NCBI GenBank assembly: GCA_949357655.1
Contig: CASHTG010000012.1
Coordinates: 1,240,001-1,304,000 of the forward strand
DNA length: 64,000 nt
Reading direction: 5' to 3'
Origin: Parascedosporium putredinis
Lineage: Eukaryota; Ascomycota; Sordariomycetes; Microascales; Microascaceae
In this document: piece after piece, positions 1-11,474 of the stretch
Position numbering within the stretch: the stretch's first letter is position 1
Layout of the letters: each line of letters opens with the position of its first letter
Program-made: the position numbers and the translations under genes
Notes under the pieces: model-generated
Database searches by the model: none
What the model was told of the DNA's origin: nothing
Seen by the model: the letters and a program-made list of their open reading frames with translations, nothing else

Positions 1-102
1 CCAAATTCCAACCAAAAGAGCAAGTATTACAAGAGCTAAATGATGCTAGATAAAGCAAGATCCCCGGTGCAAGAACGGCACGAACATTCACCATGGCACG
101 CT

Positions 103-858
103 TTAGGTGGCTAGCTGTGTCGGCGTTGTGCTCTCCTGGTTACCTTGATCCGTCCCCAGCATCTCCAAAATCCAGGCACCGCAGCAGAGAAGGGGTATCG
201 CCGCGACGAGAAGCCACCAGAGCTCCGCAGTGAGGATGGTCCGTAGCCGCCGGGCCCAACGCTGCGCCACAGAACGGCGGTGGACGCAGACCTTGGTGCC
301 GTAGATGAGGCAGCCGAGGTCCGGCCTAGATTCGCACTCGATGTGCTCCCGCCGGCGTTTCATCAAGAGCCTGCATAATCTGTTATTAGCTTTACTTTTG
401 CTTCGCTCGCCAATGGCGGCCACGCCCGAGGGGATGAGGGGAAACAGGAAGATGAGGGGGATAGAAAGGGAGACGAACGCCACGCTGCCCCTGCAGAATC
501 TAACGTCGCTGCCGAGATCACAACGCCCGGTGTTGGGGCATTCGAGGTGGAGGCTCCTCCGTTGCATCAGCCACTCGACTTTCAAAGTGATGCCGGTGTG
601 GACGAGGGCGAAGAAGTAGCGGTTCACGTGCTTGAGGGAGAGAGCGTCGGGGTAAATTAGGTATTTGGAAATGTGAAGGTGGAGCTCCGGGGGCAGGTCC
701 ATAAAGGTGGGTCCTTGAGGATGCCGGGAGCTTCTCTGGTTCGGGGCGGGAGGGGCCGGAATGGCAGTATTGCTTGGAGTTGGCTTTTCCTTGTGGGACA
801 CACTTTGGGTGGTTCCTGGCCGAGCGGGGCGACGGAGTCGGAGGAGTGGTGCCGACAT
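103..858 (-). CDS. F-box protein with C-terminal membrane segment
   Basis: Likely substrate adaptor of an SCF-type ubiquitin ligase. I take the ATG at 858. Exon 1 runs 858-479, an intron 478-371 (donor GTTCGT, branch CTAATAAC, acceptor TTATGCAG) follows, and exon 2 ends at 103, giving 215 residues. The intron is not forced by a stop, because the frame is open through it, but removing it joins GSVA to LLMKRRREH, the continuity I expect for this fungal family. The F-box lies at about residues 53-95 and begins DLPPELHLHISKYL. A Cys-containing region follows (LHLECPNTGRC, then CESRPDLGC). Near the C terminus a hydrophobic stretch (ELWWLLVAAIPLLCCGAWIL) looks like a membrane anchor. The substrate is unknown. 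The F-box call is firm; membrane anchoring is inferred from hydropathy by eye. Confidence 0.75.
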   Translation of the reverse strand: MSAPLLRLRRPARPGTTQSVSHKEKPTPSNTAIPAPPAPNQRSSRHPQGPTFMDLPPELHLHISKYLIYPDALSLKHVNRYFFALVHTGITLKVEWLMQRRSLHLECPNTGRCDLGSDVRFCRGSVAFVSLSIPLIFLFPLIPSGVAAIGERSKSKANNRLCRLLMKRRREHIECESRPDLGCLIYGTKVCVHRRSVAQRWARRLRTILTAELWWLLVAAIPLLCCGAWILEMLGTDQGNQESTTPTQLAT

Positions 859-2286
859 GGCTAGTGGGAAAAATTGCCCGCGAGACGAGATGACGGCGGC
901 AAGGCCAAGCAGAAAATAAAAATAAATAAATAAAAGGGGTGACCAGTCGGTGGGGGAATACGACTTGCTGTTCAGGCTGTGCAAGGGATTAATTATGTCT
1001 GAACTTTGCTTGCTACACCTTGGGCGTCGTTCCAAAGGGCACAAAAATGAAGACTGGATAAGGGTTGGTTGTCCGTCGGAAGCTGGTTCTTTCCCTCCAG
1101 GGCCGGGGAAACTCGCTTGCTATGTAGAAGACTGCTGCCTTGATCGTGAACCTGGTAATTTGGTTGCCTGTCTCGCGGGCCCTATCAACCCCCGACGAGA
1201 CGAGACACGGTGGGGTCGAGCGAGCCTCAGCCTCGCTCCTAGTGCCAAGGATCTAATCCCCATGCCATAAAATGCAAGGTGTGCGGGGAAACAATACTAG
1301 GGAGGGCGACACAAAAAGAGCTAAACAGCTGCAAAGAGGCGGTGTCTATGTGAGGATGAACTGAGCGAACACGTTGAACGGAACATTGACGGTCAAGATT
1401 GAGGAGAGAGCAAAGGAATGAGTCCAGCTGAAATCCCTCCAAGCATGCGAATACGGGGTTTCAAGGAGAAGCATACATGGATCATAATAGCCACCACAAT
1501 TCACAATGCCATCCGTTTATTCCAATTATTCTTCTTTCTTCTCAGCTGTGCTGCATCCGTGCCCCGGCAAAGAGGTGAGTCGCGCATCAATCAATGGTGG
1601 CGTCTGCTTGTTAATTGATCGCCACAGGCACCTGCTCAAGCCACGAATTTCCCATGAACAGGCAGACGCCAGGGAAACAAGACAGCACTTGGGGCACGTT
1701 TGCCATTCAAGCTTGACCAGCTCCTTTCAATGTTTCATCGGAACCATTCATGGAAACTCTGATTCGGTTCGAACAGAAGCTAGGCTGATGGAACCCCGAA
1801 ACAATACAATTGGCAGGACTGGCCATAGTTCTCTTAATTATTAGTGGCTCACTGCGTGGCGTGGGAATGCAACCTCAGGCTACCTGGACAATCATTGAAC
1901 ATTGTTAATTTGTCTTCTGAAAACTAGGGTCAAGAGGTCAAGGGATCAAGGGATCAAGGGGCGACACGAAGGGACCGAATAATGCAGCGACTAAACTTTG
2001 AAGGCTCGTACTCTGTACAAGCAGGAATGACCGCGGTTCAGGCAACATAGTCAGGCTTGTCAGGATAGATAGTCTAGAGCTGGTCAGGTGACTTCGCGCT
2101 GAACCTTAGAAGGTTCAACCCCTCCAGCGCATCAATTATTAGGCCGCCACCTGGAAACCATGAACCCCGCGACGCGAGCGGACCAGGGATAAGGGTATCT
2201 AACCATTCAGCCATTCACCCTTCTCCCGTCGAGGTTTCTCGCCACTCCAAGATGTTCCCAGACATCTCGGTCTATTCTCTACGACA
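859..2286. other. intergenic region, divergent promoters
   Basis: Lies between the divergent F-box and exonuclease V genes. Short open frames here have no recognisable domain. Near 1930-1965 there is a small imperfect tandem of AAGGGATC-like units. I see nothing else. Confidence 0.6.
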
Positions 2287-4018
2287 ATGACCACGCTTAC
2301 TGCCCCTTCTTTTGACGATTACTATGACTTGACCTCGGATGAAGAGGCCCTCCTCGTCGACCTCGCTTCCAAGATTGCACCCGCCCCACCTGTGAAAGCG
2401 GTTTTATCGACCACGACCTCCGTCTCGGTGCAGAGTTCCTCTGCGAGTGCGACGATCGCCCAGGGCCATGTGGCACGGAAGTATGAGTCCGCCTGTGTAT
2501 CGTCTGTCTCCGTATCTACGACGGCCACAGCTTCCAATCTTGAGCAATTTCCCGGCGCATTCCCTGCCTCACAAGAACAGACCCAACCCCAAAAGGATGG
2601 TGTCGTCTACCCAGATCGTGAGTTTCCTCGGCCCTCAGAGAAAGTGGGTAGGCCATATATATGGAGGAAGAAGAAGTAGAAGAGGAGTGGGGGAAAAAGA
2701 AACCGCTAGACACAGAAGCATACCTGACTGACACCTCCATATTGGAAGCACACAGTCACCCGCATCCTAGCTACTCTTCCTGTGCAAAAGGACCCCGAGC
2801 CGCAAAAAGAGCGAACCGCCCCCAAGCAGGAAAAGAGCGATGATTCGGACATTGAAGAACTAGGAGCAAGAGACTTGTTCAGAGATGAGCGGTCACCGCT
2901 GCTACGATTCCGCACATTCCCCAAGAAGCCGTTTTCGGTCACGGACATGACGTCGGGCGGAGCGTGGTGCGAGCTACAGTACTACTACACCCTGACCAGA
3001 CTGCCGTGGGGAGAAAAACCAAGACGGCCATCATGAGACAGGGATCGAGGGTTCACAAAAGCTGGAGGACCAGGTGCACACTACAGTCCGCATTGACGTC
3101 GACACCAAAGAGGACCTGTTTGGGCTCAAACTATGGAACTTCATCCAGGGGCTCAGGACGCTACGGGATACGGGATTGACCCGGGAGCTCGAGGTGTGGG
3201 GCATGATTGACGGGCATTTGTGTACCGGGATCATCGACAGCCTCAGCTACAGTTGCCCCAACTCGGATTTTGAAGAAGAAGTCATCTCCAGCAGTCAGGA
3301 GTCATGCCAGGACAATGGAGCCGCCAAGGTGCGCCAGACCTCGTCTCGGATCGTCTACCTCTGCGACGTAAAGACTAGAGGCAAGCCGTATCCGCCCAAG
3401 GGATCAGCCATGCTACGGCCAGTCAAGATCCAACTTTTTCTCTATTACAGATTCCTCGCCGAGATGATCAAGGGAAACCTTGATTTTTTCAGGGTGTTTC
3501 GGCGTCTCAACGTGGACCCGGACGAAGACTTCTCGGACGAATTTATCGCGCAGGTGGGCGGCCTCCACGACGAGGTTTTTTACGACGCAGATCCCGACAG
3601 CTCGCAAGAGAGCAACGATGGCGGTGATGGCCCGTCTTCGGACCTGATCAAGTATCGCACTCTCCGCGAGCTTCTGCCCCTCCTTTGGGAAGAGGTTCGT
3701 CTCACCTTTTCCGACGGTGTCGACTCGCTCGGCCTACTCTTGTCCGTTGACTACCGGTTCAGAGACGACGGGAGCATCATTGGGAGCTACACCTTCCCCA
3801 TGGATGACAAGGCGCTGGATCTCCACATCGCAGCAGATATGCAGTGGTGGAAGGGCGAGCGGCAGCCTGTTGGCGTTGACATCGAGGACGCTTTCAAGTG
3901 TCGGTTTTGCGAGTTTCGGGACAATTGTTCATGGACGGCCAGGATCAATGAGGAAAGGCTCGTGAAAGCTAGGGAGAAGATTCGAAATGGTGGCGGCGGT
4001 GGCCACTCTTATTATTGA
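2287..4018 (+). CDS. EXO5: Exonuclease V (Exo5/Dem1 family), frameshifted in this sequence
   Basis: Single-strand DNA exonuclease of the iron-sulphur Exo5/Dem1 family, mitochondrial in yeast. Exon 1 is 2287-2617, the intron 2618-2755 (donor GTGAGT, acceptor CACACAG), exon 2 2756-4018. Exon 2 is split over three frames: one base is missing near 3007-3012 (a GGGG run) and one near 3057-3060 (an AAAA run). With both restored the protein is 531 residues. Visible signatures are the first cluster cysteine in AWCELQYYYTLTR (about residue 182), RQGSRVHK, the acidic nuclease positions in GMIDG and GIIDSL, the DVKTR motif, and the three-cysteine C-terminal cluster CRFCEFRDNC (about 493-502). The order matches the family. 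The extra glycine in SGGAWC is slightly unusual. A genuine pseudogene is possible, but the same kind of lesion occurs in most genes of the window. Confidence 0.88.
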
Positions 4019-7000
4019 AAGGCAGCTGACGGAAACTCACCAGCGGTGGCCAAAGCTGAGGCTGAAGTGACTAGGAAACGGCGCTTGCGTTTGGATTTCC
4101 TTATCTTTGTTGGGTTTTTTTCTCCTTTTTTCTTTTTCTTTTTCTTTTTCTTTTTTTCTTTGTCGTGGATAACACGGGTTTGGGTATTACTACGATGTCG
4201 ACGCCAATATCTTGGACGCTTACTTTTGGGGTAGTTTTCCTGGTCTTAGTATGGTCCCTTCAATGCTATTCCCAACATATTCAGGCAATGGATTCACCAA
4301 GTTTGGACTGTTCCTTTGGAGACATAATCACTAGAGCGCTCACTCGCTTCGTTCGCGTCTGCCTGCGCTTCCCAATCTATACAAAACTCAGCAGGAAATG
4401 TCGCGTGGATTATTATCACGGCTTGTCTCGGTTCCAACTTGAGCTACGACGTAGCATCAACAAGCAGTCTGGATACGAAATACAACGAAGAAATGAATCC
4501 ATCGGAAAACACAAGAGTCTCTCACAACCAGCCTGGCCCGGAGATCGGCTTTAACATCCCTCGTGAGTATTTCATACAGTCTTACCGAGGGACAGATAGG
4601 CTAGCCTTTCTGCACACAACCTAGCAATATCTTTGAGGTGTGGCTGGTGCATCAAAATGGAAAAAGGCGAGGATATGAGAAAGGGTGATAAGAGTGGGGT
4701 AGAAGAGTGAGATGAGGAGAAAAATAAAAGAAAGAAAAAACGCCTGTTATTATCTTGTCTGGATACGAAATGCAGCGTCCAGCAAGCGACATTCATAGAT
4801 CCATCCTCGACGTGGTTTGATCCAGAGCCAGAGAGCGACAGCACGGAGTTTACTGTTCCCCGTTCTGAGGCCTCGAGACGGGAAACAGAGGGTCCCAACC
4901 AGTGGGAAAGGATCAATTGGGTCTTTGGAAGCGAATCGGTCAATAATGTTCAACCTTGTGTGTTTGTTTCCCATTCAGGCAAGCATTGCGCTGAACTCGG
5001 CTCGTGTGCGTGGGGCCGCGCTTGGGTTCCGGACGTAATTCCATGGTCCGTTTCAGCCACTCGTAGCTTGTTTTTTTCTTCTTTCTTTTTCGACTCACTA
5101 TTAACCATAGCGCGGAAGGGGAAAAGAAAAAAGAAAGAAAGAAAAAAAGGACAACACCATTTCGAGTAAACAGATATATTGGGGGTTAACGGAAGCATTA
5201 AAGAGACCAAAAGAGGCTGGAACACGGTGCGCGCCACCCTCAACTACTTCGTATCACTCCATCTTCCCGTTCTCACTTGCTAGCTCCATCGCAAACAAGC
5301 AGGACAGGCAATAATATTATCAATTATTATCGGGCTGGGCCCTGAAGTTCAAGGAGAAACACGACGAGGAGAAAATAGAATGACTGTCCATCATGCCGGG
5401 TATCCGTTGGCTCGCCCTCGTATGCCGTTTTGGGAATAGACCAATGAAGGAAGGCCTGTCTGCCTCCACATCGTCGTTGCCCATCTGGGCTGCTGTCGTG
5501 GCGGTGCAGGTGTGGTGCAGGCTTGACGCTTGACGGGGGATGGGATGGATGGTGAATTGTGCATTTTACTTGTACATTGAATGGATCAGTCTTGCCCCAA
5601 AGATGAGTGGAGCTATTACTCAAGTACAAAGTGCAAGTACCAATCTTGTCCAGCAGAAGGTCCACATGGTCGAGGAAAGCGCAAGGGGAGAAATATTCAG
5701 AGAGAGCCTAATAGTGGAAAGGCAGTGACAGCAAGCGCCGTTTTCCTCCGGCGAAAGCGCGTTGCCAAGGCCCGATCGCTCTTGGTTTCCGTTCCTGAGC
5801 CTTCTTCTTCCTGTTCCAAAAGGCGTGTGTTAGCGCCTGACGATGGGTTTCACCTTTCGTCCCCTCATCTCAAAGCAAGAGACAGTTTGCCCTGTGAAAG
5901 GGTCTGATAAGCTGAGGCCGCTGAGACCCGTCCCCGTCATCAGGCTGCCCATTTCTCCACTTTCCAGCGTCTCTAGTTTCTCCCAAGTGCTACTTCCCTC
6001 CCTATATTGGGGGCGAAGTTTGACGATTAGTGAGGAATTGGAATCACGGGAGCACGCGGGATGTTTTCTCCGCAACCTCCCCTTCGCTCGTCCTCTGAGC
6101 GGTCTGTGACCGGGAGAATCTTTTCCAAGTATTATGAGGAGACGACACGGGCTGGGGCCGGACTGGTCAGCGGAAACCATGGACGAGGCAAAAAAGGGGG
6201 GCATGGTGCGAAATATTGCTTGGGGCTGAAAGAGCAAGCAATCTCTTAATGGCACCTGCCCCACCACACCATCAACACAACCGCGCCTGGACAGCCGATG
6301 GATGGAACACTGGGCCCGGGTAGTTGCTTGTCTCTACGGTTGCGACCTCGAGGGTGTGGCTGGTGGTCAACCTCTGGCAACTCCCATCGCTGCCGCGCTG
6401 CATCCCTTTCTTGATCTCGACTTCATCTGCTCGTGCAGACACGACGAGCCATTCCCGCCACTTTTAGCTGTGTGGTAATATAGTATCGCTTTCTAAAGGG
6501 AAGACCCCATTGCGGTTAATATTCGGAAGGCAATGAAAATGGAAAACCATTGAGTCAAAGGGCCGAACAGACGAGAGTTGCGAGGAAAAAGAAGGAGAAA
6601 AAGAAAGAAGAAGAAAAATGCGCAGTGTACTGCCCACGCTCTATGCTGTATAGCGCCCCAGGCCAAAGTACCGAGCGTGTCTCTCCTCTCGATGCAGAGA
6701 TCATCTTCGATATTCTCCGCAACCGTGTGCAAAGGATGAATGATGAATGACTTGGGGAAGACCAAGGAACAGGTTCAAATCTCCCCATGCCTCCACTTGG
6801 CACTTGGGGCAAAGGCATGGGCGAACGCTTGGCCATCTTGAGGCTAGATCTACGAGGCACTAGAGCACTAAAATCCTGCACCTGGACCGCTTCACACGTT
6901 CAGTCCCTCTCAAGTCCCCGCCACCCCCTTGCAGCCTTGCGAGATCTTGCAGGCCATCCACGTCCGACAACCGTGCAACGCCCAATCGAAGGACGGCGAA

Positions 7001-7522
7001 GAGCCGGGGGCTGTGCGAAGAACGGAATGAAGAGCACAAGGAGATGTGAGTCTGTCCAATCAGCCCCGAGAAACACCGGAATGAGAGGAGGAAAAAGAAA
7101 AGAAACTAAGAAAAAGAAGAAAAAGAAAAAGAAAAAGAAACGATGAGTGACCCAAGTCTCTTTTAATCAACCTGCAGATAAGGCATGGTGCTGCAGCCAG
7201 GCAAGCCCCGGCCCCGGCGTCTGCGAGGGCCAAAAAAGCACCCCGTCTCGTCCCAGACAAAAGGGGAGTGGTCTGCTGCCATCGTCGCGAGCTGAACAGC
7301 CTGGATTCCTTGTCTCTTTCTCTCTTTCTCCCCCTCGACCTTTGAAGCCTGTGTGACCGAGTGTTGTCTGCCTTCCCCTCTTGCGCGCGCTGATCAACGG
7401 TAAGTCTTGTGTCGATCGCGACTCTTTTCACTTGTAGAAGAAAGAAAGAAGAGCGAAAAGAAGATCAGAAGACAAGAAGAAAAGAGGTGCCACCAAACTG
7501 AGTGAAGAACAACACCGTCAAC
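4019..7522. other. long intergenic region
   Basis: 3.5 kb with no supportable gene. It contains pyrimidine-rich tracts around 4115-4160 and 5075-5150, a pair of direct copies of TCTGGATACGAAAT (about 4468 and 4758), and purine-rich tracts at 6585-6615 and 7090-7140. The last ~130 bp is the 5' leader of the MARVEL gene; a GTAAGT at 7400 and a TAG near 7437 could bound a very short leader intron, but this is weak. Confidence 0.6.
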
Positions 7523-8909
7523 ATGTCGCAGCAATACCAACAGGTTCCCCTCCAGCCCGAGGGCATTCCTCTTCAACAGCAGTATCAGCAACCGCAACAG
7601 CCCGTTGCCCACGTCCCCGTGGCCCACGCCCCCGTGGCCGCGCCTGCTGCCGCCCACTCCAATGTCCTCGTCACTCCTACTTGGAAGCTCGCCGTTCGAG
7701 GTGTTCAGATTTTCATCACATTGGCCGTCCTGGGATTGAGCGGTCACATCATCCATGGCGCTTACATGGATCCCTTTGGCCTCGCCATCGCGGTTGTAAG
7801 TTCACCTTTTGCCCTCGTTCCATGTGAAGTCCCCGTGCGGCGCAATCGAGAAAACGCGGAGTGCCACATGGCGTCTCTCTACGTCTACGCTCATGGTTAT
7901 AAGTGGAATCCACAAGTGGACAATGAGCAAACGGAGAAAAGGGAATAAGGAGCGAACGCAAATGTCTAACTTGTTCTTCAGGTTGTGCTCAGCTGGGTCG
8001 GTCTCGCCTACATTCTCTTGACTGAAAAGGTCGCCAGTCTGCGATCCGCCTACATCGTCTATGCCGTCCTTGCCGTGGACCTCTTCCTTACTATCATGTG
8101 GCTCGCCACCATGGGCGCCACCGCCCACATGAGGGCCGCCTTCAAGTACACCGCCAACATCAGCGGATGCTACGACGACGGCAGCCTTATCGGCAGCATG
8201 ACGTGCTTCAAGCTCAGGAAGCGCGGCTTCGTCGCTGGCCCGGTTGGCCTTGCCGAGATGACCGTTGTCGCCTGCATCAGCGCCTTGAACTTGTAAGTTG
8301 TTGTTTCTTTTCCCCCACTTGGCTGTTGCCTGTTGAGAGAAGGAAGAAAGCAAACATGAAGAGAAAACACGACTAACCCCTTTCTCCCCTCTATAGCATT
8401 CTGTTCGCCGTGTGCTTCGTGACCTCCCTTCTCGCCTTCTTCCGACAGCGCAAGACTGCCACCCCCGGCGGTGTCCCCGTCGCTGATGGCGGCGAGAAGC
8501 AGCAGCCCGTCGTCTACACCCAGCCCGCCCCGGCCGCGTACCCCACTCAGGCCCCTGCCGCCTACCCTCAGGCCGCCGTGCCCGCCGCCGTGCCCGTCCA
8601 GCAGGCTTACCAGCAGCAGCCCATCCAGCCCATCCAACCCCAGTACACCGGTGGCTACCCTCAACAGCAGCAGCCTATCCAGCCCCAGTACACTGGTAGC
8701 ACCTTTAGCCAGCCCATTGCTCCTCAGTACACCGGCGGCAACATCTCGACTCCCACTCCTCCCCGCAAAACGTCTACGAGGCTCCCGGAACCCAGCCTGC
8801 CCAGCCCCAGCAGTACGCTCCCAGCCCTTACCAGCCCTCGGTGTCGCCCGCTCCCCAGCAGACCTACCAAGAGCTTCCCGTAGGCCAACAAGGCTACACG
8901 AAACAGTAG
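7523..8909 (+). CDS. MARVEL-domain four-helix membrane protein
   Basis: Integral membrane protein of the fungal MARVEL-like type, probably at the plasma membrane or in vesicles. Exons are 7523-7795, 7982-8292 and 8397-8909; both introns start GTAAG and end CAG/TAG. Four hydrophobic segments are visible: around GVQIFITLAVLGLSGHII, VVVLSWVGLAYILL, AYIVYAVLAVDLFLTIMWLA and, across the second junction, VVACISALNFILFAVCFVTS. The N terminus is Gln/Pro rich (QQPQQPVAHVPVAHAP), and the C-terminal tail repeats a QPIQPQYTGG-like unit about four times. One C is missing from the CCCC run near 8761. Restoring it replaces an Arg/Pro/Ser-rich shadow tail ending at 8883 with one that keeps the Gln/Pro/Tyr composition and stops at 8909, giving 365 residues. 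No enzymatic motif; role unknown. Confidence 0.82.
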
Positions 8910-9477
8910 ATCTCGTAAGGTGGACTGGAAGGGTAATGGACGTGAGCGTCTACAGATCAGCGCGTCCCTTTTAGATAACTGCTTGAACGGATCTTGAGGG
9001 TTTTCTTTTTCTTCACCGGAACGGATCGGCTTACAGCCACTTGGCGCATTGAAACGGATACGGGGCTTAGATGTAGCGTCTCGCGGGTGATTTAGTCTCA
9101 CTCTCTCTCTCTCTCTGTCTTTCGACTATTTTCTTTCCTTGTCATTTCCTTATTTTTCTTCCTGTTAATCATCTAATACCAGAAACAAAGCATCACATAC
9201 CTTGATTTACTCATTACTTATTCACCTTGGCCCCTTTTTCGCATGTGACACAGAACCCATCTGCCCTTTGCCAGCTATGATGTCCAACCAAAGAAAGACG
9301 AGAAGATGGGAGTCTTATACCAGTTGTCCTTTGTGGAGCTAACGTCAAGGTGCTATAGGAATATTTAGTAAAGGTTGGACTTTCACAAATAGATCCTTCA
9401 CGTCGCTATTACTTCAGCCGGCTATATACTAAATATTCATGCGTGTGTACAACGAAATGTTGGATTTAAACATGGCA
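8910..9477. other. convergent intergenic region
   Basis: Shared 3' space of the MARVEL and phosphatase genes. It contains a (CT)8 tract at 9101-9116 and AT-rich stretches, probably 3' UTR signals. No gene is seen. Confidence 0.6.
9101..9116. repeat. (CT)8 microsatellite
   Basis: Uninterrupted CT dinucleotide run just downstream of the MARVEL gene, read directly. Confidence 0.9.
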
Positions 9478-11474
9478 TCACGAGCGCACCGGCTCTTTCG
9501 TTGCGCCTTTGTCCTTGCTGACGTCCCCTCCATCCTTGGCGTCAACGTCTTCTCCCATGTCCTCCCCGCTGGGCCACTGCACTTGACCCCTCCCTCTCAC
9601 CATCCTCCACCTCCACCTCCACCTCCTCCGCGACGCCCTCTCCCTCCGCACCCACCCTCTCCAGCTCGACGTCCGACCGACCCTTCCAATCCGCCGCCCT
9701 CACCTCAGGCACCTCTTCCACCACCTCGGGCTGCCTCACCTCCTCCTCCGCGCCCACCGCCCGCCAGACGACGGCCACGCGATCAAACGACCGGGGCATC
9801 CGCACCATGCCCTTGAGCCCGTCCATGTCGTCCCACCCAATCTCAAACACGCCGCTGCTCTCGGGCCGCCCGCGGAGCTCCGGGCCCTGGCCCTCGAAAA
9901 AGACATTGAACCACGCGTGCGCCACCGACGTGACAAACGTGGGGCCCATGGACGTGGGCGCCTTGGCGCTGCGCCGCGCGCTAATCTTGACGTCGCTCGT
10001 CGACACCACCACGGGTTTTCCGGGCTTCAGGATCACTGCCGCGCCGCCCTTGGCTTCGGCGGGCGGGTTGGCTCGGTGCGCGGCCTCTGTCGTGGAGATG
10101 CGTCCCGGCGGGGATAGGTTTGACGCGCGCGAGGTCGGGGCCGCGGCGGCGGCGGGGTCTAGCTCGGCGAGATCGATGCCATCGGCGCCGGTTCCTGCTT
10201 TGTCACCGCGCGGGCCCTCGCGGGCCCCGTTCCCGGTAGCCCTTTGCGATAGGGTGCGAATGATGGCCTTGGCCTTTTTCGTCTTGGCCTTGACGCTGCT
10301 GACCGATTCCGCGGCGCTCGTGTCGCCACCGCCGCTGCCGCCCTCCTCGGACCCGGCCGACGCCCTCTCGACGCTGCTGTCCCTGGACCGCGACGCCGCC
10401 GCCGGCCTGTCGACGTCAATCTTTCGTCGCCGCCAAAGACGTGAAAGGTCTTCATCTTCTTGCCCTCGTCCGCGAAGCCCTCGACGTCGATGCGCACGCC
10501 GTCCCGCATGCCCCAGACGTGGATCTCCACCACCTCGACTTCCCGGTCCACGTATTTTTGCCGTAGCGCGCCCACCGGTCGACGTAGCCCACCCACCGCC
10601 TCTGGCTCGGGATCGACACCCCTTCCCCGAACCCGGGCCTCATTCTCCGCTCGGTGAACCGCGCTAGCGCGTCGGCGGGCTTCCATCCGCACTCGGCGAT
10701 CAGGTAGCTGCAGGACACCGTCCCGCTGCGTCCCTTGCCGGCCTTGCAGTGCACAACCACCACTCTCTTGCTCGCGGCCTCGCTCTGTTTCGCCGCCTCT
10801 TCCTCCCCGTCTCCCTCGCCCCCTTTTCCTCCGCTACCCTCGCGTCCGCCATCCTCCTGGGTGGCTGTGCCGGTGCTGTTTGCGGCGCTCACCCCGCTGA
10901 CCCCTCCGACAACCACACCCCCTACCCCACCTTTCTTCAACTGGCCACCGTGGAGCCAGTTTCTCATGCTCGCCATGATGACGGGCACCAGCCGGAACGG
11001 CGGGGGTGATGGTCCGGCCACGGGTAGTGCAGGATGCGCCCATACACGGCTTCGTCGGGGTACCCGGTCCCCTCGGCGCGAAACTCCCATATCGCCCAGT
11101 CCTCGCCGTGCTTCTCGTCTAAAAAGGCCACCACTTGGTCGAGTGGGTTTCGGTACGCGCGCTTAGGGTACGACTGCGAAGGCCCAGAGCTACATGCATA
11201 GAAGCGGGTGAGAAAGTGGTACCTCGGAGATATTCCCGTTTGAAAGGGCACTGCTTGGTTAAAGGGAAGAGGCACGCACGGGTTGAAATAGGAAACGTAT
11301 AGGAATGGAAAAGAAACACAAATATAGCGAGGAAAACAGTAAATGATACATAAAACAAAGGGACAATAGCACGTACGTGACGATGATGTTCTCGGTTACA
11401 TAGCAGAGATCTAGACCTGTATCTGCATGCCGCACCCGAGGGCCCGCAACGATCTGTCTGAGGAGGGATGCCAT
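9478..11474 (-). CDS. TEP1: PTEN-type phosphoinositide 3-phosphatase (Tep1-like), frameshifted
   Basis: Predicted phosphatidylinositol 3,4,5-trisphosphate 3-phosphatase. Exon 1 11474-11377 encodes MASLLRQIVAGPRVRH, a PTEN-like start, and DLCYVTENIIVT. An intron 11376-11190 (GTACGT to ATGTAG) leads to exon 2, 11189-9478. Conserved blocks are YRNPLDQVVAFLDEKHGEDW, YPWPDHHPPPF, the catalytic P-loop VVVVHCKAGKGRSGT (Cys at about 178) and VEIHVWGMRDGV in the C2-like region. Bases are missing near 11008 (C run), 10555 (A run) and 10432 (A run), and probably two G near 9580-9590; restoring these five gives 604 residues ending at 9478. A Gly/Ala/Ser/Glu-rich insert of about 65 residues separates MRNWL from the P-loop. 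The C-terminal part is acidic and low complexity. Family call firm; the exact 3' end is inferred. Confidence 0.85.

Noticed and set aside
5830..6267. 145-residue minus-strand open frame in the 4-7.5 kb gap
   Set aside because: No recognisable motif, no plausible splice partners, and the opposite strand has an equally long random frame.
6770..6790. tRNA T-loop-like GGTTCAAATCTCC
   Set aside because: No acceptor, D-arm or anticodon stem can be paired around it.
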